Assembly (NCBI GenBank): GCA_020631315.1
Contig: JAHDHM010000046.1
Coordinates: 1 to 10,242, forward strand
Source: Acidimicrobiales bacterium
GTDB taxonomy: Bacteria > Actinomycetota > Acidimicrobiia > Acidimicrobiales > Poriferisodaliceae
Direction: 5' to 3'
DNA length: 10,242 nt
The position numbers were made by a program, and so were the translations under genes. The notes under the pieces were generated by a model, which ran no database searches, was not told the origin of the DNA, and saw only the letters and a program-made list of their open reading frames with translations. This document shows, piece after piece, positions 6,898 to 10,242 of the stretch; the stretch's first letter is position 1, and every line of letters starts with the position of its first letter.

Positions 6898-6927
6898 CCG
6901 ACGTTTCGGTGAGTGCCGAAACGTCGG
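6898..6927. promoter_or_regulatory. 12-6-12 perfect inverted repeat, candidate ArsR-type operator
   Basis: The left arm CCGACGTTTCGG (6898-6909) and right arm CCGAAACGTCGG (6916-6927) are perfect reverse complements separated by TGAGTG. The site occupies the middle of the 64-nt gap between the P450-like gene and the regulator gene. It ends 4 nt before the regulator's candidate -10 box, so a bound dimer would block the -35 region and could repress both genes. Arm length and position fit ArsR/SmtB-class operators. Confidence 0.7.
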
Positions 6928-6929
6928 GT

Positions 6930-6943
6930 CGTAGTGTCGTCGC
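6930..6943 (+). promoter_or_regulatory. Candidate leaderless -10 promoter of the ArsR-type gene
   Basis: CGTAGTGTCG with -10 box TAGTGT at 6932-6937, then 6 nt, then ATG 6944. Transcription would start at or next to the A of the start codon. No Shine-Dalgarno exists here, in keeping with a leaderless mRNA. The expected -35 region falls within the inverted repeat. Confidence 0.5.
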
Positions 6944-7648
6944 ATGGCCCGCACTCACGTGGCATCGATGGCGGCGCTCCTCGCCGACGACACCCGCGCC
7001 GAGATGCTGTGTGCGTTGATGGACGGCCGAGCGAGAACCGGCGGCGAGCTGGCCCGCCACGTCGGAGTGAGTGCGTCGACGGCGAGCGAACACCTCGGCC
7101 GTCTCCTCGACGGCCGTGTGGTCGCGGTCGAACCACAGGGCCGCCATCGATACTTCCGACTCGCCTCGCCCGAGGTGGCTGAGCTCATCGAGTCGCTCGG
7201 TCGCATCAGTGCCGTCGGTCCGATGCCGTCACCGAAGGCGCCGGCTGCGTTGCTGTACGCCCGCAGTTGCTACGACCATCTGGCGGGCGAGTTGGCGGTG
7301 CAGCTGTTCGATCGCCTCTCGGTCGACGGCCGGATCGTCGTCGATCTCGACGAGGGAACTGTCCGTCTCACGTCGTCCGGGGACTCACTGTTCACGGAGT
7401 TGGGCGTAGACCTGGCCGCTGCTCGACGGGCGAAGCGGGCCACTTTGCGCCCGTGTCTCGACTGGACGCAGCGACGGCATCACCTTGCCGGGAGCGCTGC
7501 GGCAGGACTGCTCGATGCCCTGTTCGACCGAGGCTGGATCGTCCGCGGTGCCGCGGCACGTTCCGTCGAACTCACTGAGCGAGGCCGCCGAGGACTGACC
7601 GACACCGTCGGCCTCGATCTCGCAGCCGTGTCACTGGCGGTGACCTGA
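6944..7648 (+). CDS. ArsR-family winged-helix regulator with C-terminal extension
   Basis: A 234-residue DNA-binding protein. Residues 1-88 are an ArsR-type winged helix: LADDTRAEMLCALMDGRARTGGELA, the recognition helix VSASTASEHLGRLLDGRVV (42-60) and the wing VEPQGRHRYFRLAS (62-75). Plain ArsR proteins are about 100-120 residues. Here about 140 more follow, with YARSCYDHLAGELAVQLFDRL (105-125), a strand-rich LTSSGDSLFTELG, RPCLDWTQRRHHLAGSAAAGLLDALFDRGWIVR (169-201) and VELTERGRRGL (208-218). The latter resembles a second winged helix. Cys109, His112 and Cys171 might bind a ligand or metal, but a classical ArsR metal motif (CxCxxC) is absent. It is divergent from the P450-like gene and probably controls both genes through the inverted repeat at 6898-6927. 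No ribosome site precedes ATG 6944. The inducer is unknown. Confidence 0.88.
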   Translation: MARTHVASMAALLADDTRAEMLCALMDGRARTGGELARHVGVSASTASEHLGRLLDGRVVAVEPQGRHRYFRLASPEVAELIESLGRISAVGPMPSPKAPAALLYARSCYDHLAGELAVQLFDRLSVDGRIVVDLDEGTVRLTSSGDSLFTELGVDLAAARRAKRATLRPCLDWTQRRHHLAGSAAAGLLDALFDRGWIVRGAAARSVELTERGRRGLTDTVGLDLAAVSLAVT

Positions 7649-7687
7649 GTGGTCAGTCCGACGAGGACCGCCGCAGAAACTCGTCGT

Positions 7688-8332
7688 TCACGAGTGCGGT
7701 ACGTCGGTGATCATCGTCTGGTGGTCGTGCACGATGCGGCTCGCGACGGTGTGGCCATCGGCCGCACGCCACGACGCCATCGCAGCGGCCTTCTCCTCAC
7801 CGGTGACGAGCCAGATGATCTCGCCGGCAGCGGCGAGAGCGGGGAACGTCATCGTCATGCGCAGCGTGCCCTGGTACTCGGCCGTCGTGGCGATCGAGCG
7901 GTCGACGACGTCGAGCACCGGGTCATCGGGCACGAGCGACGCGGTGTGGCCGTCACCACCCATGCCGAGCACCAGAAGGTCGATCGACTCGGGCAGCGCG
8001 CCGGCGTACTCGGCTGCTGCTGCATCGAGGTCGGTAGCCGTCACCGGCATCGCCACGATCGTGGCCGCGGTCGAGCCCAGCAGTGACTCGATACGGGTCA
8101 GATTGCGTCGGTCGTCGCCATCAGGCGCCACACGCTCGTCGACCTGGAACACCGTCGTGCGTGACCAACCGTCCCAACGGTCCCGCAGCAGTTCGAGCAT
8201 CGCCCACGGAGTTCGCCCTCCCGACAAGGCCATGGTCGGCGAGTCGAGCGACTGCAGACGGTCGAGCAGCACCTCGCACGCCACCTCTGCGGCACGTTCG
8301 GCGTCGGGAACGACGATCTCCTGACGGGCCAC
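7688..8332 (-). CDS. pgl: 6-phosphogluconolactonase
   Basis: A 214-residue cytoplasmic enzyme hydrolysing 6-phosphoglucono-delta-lactone to 6-phosphogluconate in the oxidative pentose phosphate pathway. It is of the NagB/DevB-like fold. Visible motifs are the phosphate loop LSGGRTP (36-42), VDERVAPDGDDRRN (64-77), the glycine-rich catalytic stretch LGMGGDGHTASL (122-133) with the expected general-base region at His129, RMTMTFPAL (158-166), and a late GEEKAAAM (178-185) whose Lys181 would contact phosphate. In many homologues the DERxVP block is followed by SN; here it is RN. The length fits, if slightly short. The GTG start at 8332 lies 3 nt after the TGA of the upstream gene on the same strand, so the two are very likely one transcript. 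Glucose-6-phosphate dehydrogenase and transaldolase genes, common partners, are not in this window. Confidence 0.93.
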   Translation of the reverse strand: MARQEIVVPDAERAAEVACEVLLDRLQSLDSPTMALSGGRTPWAMLELLRDRWDGWSRTTVFQVDERVAPDGDDRRNLTRIESLLGSTAATIVAMPVTATDLDAAAAEYAGALPESIDLLVLGMGGDGHTASLVPDDPVLDVVDRSIATTAEYQGTLRMTMTFPALAAAGEIIWLVTGEEKAAAMASWRAADGHTVASRIVHDHQTMITDVPHS

Positions 8333-8335
8333 GGG

Positions 8336-8953
8336 TCAGATGGCGTCGACGTCGCCGGACAGTGCGTCGATCGCCTGGCGACGACCGAACACGATCATCA
8401 TCAGGTCGATCAGGCGACCCTCCACCTCGGGCGCACCGTCGACCACGTTCGCCCAGTCGCAGTCGGTCGCCCGGAGGGTCACACGACTCTCGACATCGGT
8501 GCCACGGATCCGGCGGGTCTTCGGTTCGATCGCCACCTCGACGATCGGCAGGATCGAGTCGATCGCGATCTCGTGGTCGATCCCGAGCGGCCGGAGCATA
8601 TCCTGGCTGTGGATGATCACGTCGCTGAGCGGGGCCCGGCTGTCAGCGCCGGGCGGGGTGAACCGATGCTCGGCATTGGCTCGCAGGTCGGCGACGATGT
8701 CGGCCGTCGGCTTCTCGGCGAGCTTGTTGGACAACGCCACGTTGGCAGCGTTGAAGTTGCCCTTGCTCTTCAACATGGCCCAAGCGAACTTCGGGGTGGA
8801 CACGCTCCAGCCGAGGGTCAGGTGGCCGGCCAGCTGACGCACCGTCCACTGGTCGCACCACGTCTGCGTCGCCCATTGCTCGTCAGACAGGTCGGCGAGT
8901 CGGTCGGCGAGCGCCCGCCGTTCCATCGCCACCTTGCTGAAGTAGTCGGTCAC
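8336..8953 (-). CDS. Mycothiol-dependent maleylpyruvate isomerase / DinB-like family protein
   Basis: A 205-residue protein of the DinB-like four-helix family with a mycothiol-dependent maleylpyruvate isomerase N-terminal domain. The first helix ERRALADRLADLSDEQWATQTWCDQWTVRQLAGHLT (11-45) is the family hallmark. The likely metal triad is His44, Asp111 and His115 (DVIIHSQD); in the characterised isomerase it is His, Glu, His. Members use mycothiol or bacillithiol, or are only scaffold relatives, so the true substrate is unknown. The C-terminal part (about 125-205) has the small alpha-beta region ending LIDLMMIVFGRRQAIDALSGD. The start is GTG 8953, with GGAGG at 8961-8965, 7 nt upstream, the best Shine-Dalgarno in the window. 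It is followed after 3 nt by the 6-phosphogluconolactonase gene. Possession of this family supports an actinobacterial host. Confidence 0.85.
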   Translation of the reverse strand: MTDYFSKVAMERRALADRLADLSDEQWATQTWCDQWTVRQLAGHLTLGWSVSTPKFAWAMLKSKGNFNAANVALSNKLAEKPTADIVADLRANAEHRFTPPGADSRAPLSDVIIHSQDMLRPLGIDHEIAIDSILPIVEVAIEPKTRRIRGTDVESRVTLRATDCDWANVVDGAPEVEGRLIDLMMIVFGRRQAIDALSGDVDAI

Positions 8954-8995
8954 CTTCGCCCCTCCCCGCCGTGACGGTTCATCACAACGAGACTG

Positions 8996-9025
8996 ACGCT
9001 ACCCACCCGGTGTGACGCCGACCAT
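8996..9025 (-). promoter_or_regulatory. Candidate promoter of the DinB-like/pgl operon
   Basis: On the minus strand, ATGGTC (9025-9020) and TAGCGT (9001-8996) are separated by 18 nt, the same layout as TTGGTC-N18-TAGCTT before the acyl-CoA dehydrogenase gene. A transcript starting near 8989 would have a leader of about 36 nt with the strong GGAGG before GTG 8953. Confidence 0.4.
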
Positions 9026-9030
9026 CGATC

Positions 9031-9426
9031 TCAGGCGGGCAGGGTCGTCTCGTGGAGGGTGAGCCAGCTCCAGCCGAGTGGTGCTGACTCGTCGGCGCGA
9101 AACACGGCGGTGGACACACGCTGGTTGCCGCGCTCGTCGTGGAGCTGCCACTCCTCGTACCGCACGACCTCGAGCTCGGGCGTCTGCAACACATGCACGG
9201 CGTTACGGATCTCGACCACCACACCCGGCGCGACGTTCCGGGCCGGATGGAAACGCTCCAGCAGGGTGGCCTTCGGTTCGGCGATGCCGGACGGCGGCAC
9301 GATCACGAAGTCGTCGGCGAGCGCTCGGGCGAAGGTGTCCCAACCGTCCTCGTCGACCTCGGCCCCCGACATCCAGGCCTCGATGAACACGTGCTGGCGG
9401 ACGACCTCGTCGATGGCGGTGTGCAT
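9031..9426 (-). CDS. NTF2-like (SnoaL/DUF4440-type) protein
   Basis: A 131-residue protein with the pattern of an NTF2-like cone fold. N-terminal helices contain VVRQHVFIEAWMSGAEVDEDGWDTFARALADDFVIVPPSG, followed by alternating strands VVVEIRNAVHVLQ, LEVVRYEEWQLHDE, NQRVSTAVFRA and GWSWLTLHETTLP. FVIVPPSG followed by a helix with K-ATLLERF is the usual DUF4440 start-of-pocket motif. Such proteins are small-molecule isomerases, cyclases, hydrolases or ligand binders; no catalytic residue decides between these. ATG 9426 is set by the CGTAGGGTCG motif 4 nt upstream, which would give a leaderless transcript. The kinase gene lies 16 nt upstream on the same strand, so read-through from it is also possible. 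Confidence 0.75.
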   Translation of the reverse strand: MHTAIDEVVRQHVFIEAWMSGAEVDEDGWDTFARALADDFVIVPPSGIAEPKATLLERFHPARNVAPGVVVEIRNAVHVLQTPELEVVRYEEWQLHDERGNQRVSTAVFRADESAPLGWSWLTLHETTLPA

Positions 9427-9440
9427 GGTCCGACCCTACG
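9427..9440 (-). promoter_or_regulatory. Candidate leaderless -10 promoter of the NTF2-like gene
   Basis: On the minus strand CGTAGGGTCG has -10 box TAGGGT (9438-9433), then 6 nt, then ATG 9426. It fits entirely in the 16-nt gap after the kinase stop codon. It has the same layout as the ArsR-type and kinase genes. Confidence 0.45.
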
Positions 9441-9442
9441 GG

Positions 9443-10198
9443 TCAGTCCACGTTCTCCGATGGACCGCTCAGCAGCTGATCGAACCGACGACGTGCGTAG
9501 CCCGGTTCGGCCACCCAGGCATTGAGGCACTTCCAGGCGTCGGCCGCCCGCTCGGCGAGCCATCGGCGTTCATCGTCGAGGGCCGGAACGCCCAGGTTGG
9601 CGAGGTCGAGATCGCAGACGTCGACCCGTGACTCGTCCCAGTCGATGAGGCCCACGCGATCGGCATCGGTGATCCGGATGTTGGCCGGTCCCGGATCGCC
9701 GTGGATCAGGCTGACGGGTGAGTCGGCCATCCGTTCGAGATGGCCAAGGCAGACGGCCGCGACGTCGTCCGGTACGGCGTCGAGGTCGGCATCGACGCTC
9801 CGTCGAGCGCTCCGTAAGTCGAGCACCGTCGAGCAGCCGGGTCGCTGCGGATGGCCGGCGAAGTCGCGATGCACTCGACGAAGTTCGCCGATCACCAGCG
9901 CCCAGTCGGCCTCACTCGACGGCGCCCGACCGTCGACCCAGCGATGCACCGACACCGCGTCCACGCGTAGAGAGCCGTCGTCAGCCGGCACCGGCGTCGG
10001 CACGAGGAACCCTCGGCGGTCGAGCTCGACCAGCAGATCCAGCTCCCACTGCAACGACGCATCGGACCGGCGACTGCGACGAACAACGAGGCGCTCCTCG
10101 CCGCGACATGCCTCGACGACAGCAGACCGATGTCCCCCAGCCAACACGTCGCCGAGCACGAGGCCCGGCCAGGCACTGACCTCGGACGCGTCGATCAC
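9443..10198 (-). CDS. Aminoglycoside-phosphotransferase-fold kinase (APH family)
   Basis: A 251-residue protein kinase-like phosphotransferase that would use ATP to phosphorylate a small-molecule hydroxyl. Key motifs are the Brenner motif HGDPGPANIRI (166-176), with catalytic Asp168 and Asn173, and LIDWDESRVD (184-193), with metal-binding Asp186. The N-lobe has GGHRSAVVEA (21-30, nucleotide-loop position) and RLVVRRSRRSDA (36-47). VHRWVDGRAP (84-93) resembles the hinge and IGELRRVHRDFAG (103-115) the helix common to APH enzymes. The canonical N-lobe lysine is replaced by an Arg-rich stretch. Choline, homoserine and fructosamine kinases, macrolide or aminoglycoside kinases and many uncharacterised enzymes share this fold, so resistance should not be assumed. 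The start is GTG 10198 with CGTAGCGTCG upstream and no Shine-Dalgarno. Confidence 0.85.
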   Translation of the reverse strand: MIDASEVSAWPGLVLGDVLAGGHRSAVVEACRGEERLVVRRSRRSDASLQWELDLLVELDRRGFLVPTPVPADDGSLRVDAVSVHRWVDGRAPSSEADWALVIGELRRVHRDFAGHPQRPGCSTVLDLRSARRSVDADLDAVPDDVAAVCLGHLERMADSPVSLIHGDPGPANIRITDADRVGLIDWDESRVDVCDLDLANLGVPALDDERRWLAERAADAWKCLNAWVAEPGYARRRFDQLLSGPSENVD

Positions 10199-10212
10199 AG
10201 GTCGACGCTACG
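10199..10212 (-). promoter_or_regulatory. Candidate leaderless -10 promoter of the APH-fold kinase gene
   Basis: On the minus strand CGTAGCGTCG has -10 box TAGCGT (10210-10205), then 6 nt, then GTG 10198. Layout and spacing are identical to those before the ArsR-type and NTF2-like genes. No -35 hexamer is evident. Confidence 0.5.
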
Positions 10213-10230
10213 GCACCGTCTCGAGATCGA

Positions 10231-10236
10231 TAGCTT
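10231..10236 (+). promoter_or_regulatory. Possible -10 box TAGCTT for a plus-strand gene beyond the window
   Basis: TAGCTT is followed by exactly 6 nt before the window ends. By analogy with the leaderless layout seen elsewhere here, a divergent plus-strand gene could start at the next base. The hexamer alone is weak evidence. Confidence 0.2.
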
Positions 10237-10242
10237 CCACGG

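Noticed and set aside
6880..6954. 25-residue N-terminal extension of the P450-like protein from ATG 6954
   Set aside because: It would run across the inverted repeat and the start of the divergent regulator gene, and is Arg-rich without family-like sequence. ATG 6879 is preferred.
8083..8616. Plus-strand Arg/Ser/Pro-rich frame across the pgl and DinB-like genes
   Set aside because: Low-complexity shadow of two clear minus-strand genes, with no start signal.
9443..10198. Reading the APH-fold gene as an antibiotic resistance determinant
   Set aside because: The fold is shared by many metabolic kinases and there is no mobile-element context or close match to a known resistance enzyme that I can recognise.

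Overview
The window is a dense, GC-rich chromosomal stretch holding twelve protein genes, one of them cut by the left edge. I see no RNA gene, insertion sequence, phage gene or CRISPR array. Codon use, frequent GTG/TTG starts, apparently leaderless promoters and a DinB-like enzyme of the mycothiol-dependent family point to an actinobacterium. The style of several proteins recalls the Acidimicrobiia (Ilumatobacter-like), which is my inference and not a database result.

Left part (1-2881): the tail of a helical, perhaps HEAT-like protein is followed by an exported peptidase with a long coiled coil and a VanY-type M15 zinc domain. Convergent to it is a geranylgeranyl-reductase-family flavoprotein resembling mycobacterial MenJ, which saturates an isoprene of menaquinone. 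Upstream of that, on the same strand, lies a D-amino-acid dehydrogenase/oxidase-like flavoprotein (to 4075).

Middle (4076-6020): a divergent control region with a candidate promoter and an inverted repeat leads into an ACAD10/11-like acyl-CoA dehydrogenase, followed after 7 nt by a GNAT acetyltransferase that starts with TTG.

Centre (6007-7648): the most unusual part. A short cytochrome-P450-like protein (about 290 residues) keeps the heme-cysteine motif but seems to lack the ExxR/K-helix and meander region. It is divergent from an ArsR-type regulator with a C-terminal sensor-like extension. The 64-nt gap between them holds a perfect 12-6-12 inverted repeat just upstream of the regulator's candidate -10 box, which suggests a small regulated, possibly self-repressing module.

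Right part (7688-10242): all minus strand. It holds a two-gene unit (mycothiol-type DinB/maleylpyruvate isomerase-like protein, then 6-phosphogluconolactonase), an NTF2-like protein and an aminoglycoside-phosphotransferase-fold kinase. Three genes (the ArsR gene, the NTF2-like gene and the kinase gene) share CGTAGNGTCG at exactly the same distance from the start codon with no Shine-Dalgarno, the pattern expected of leaderless transcripts.
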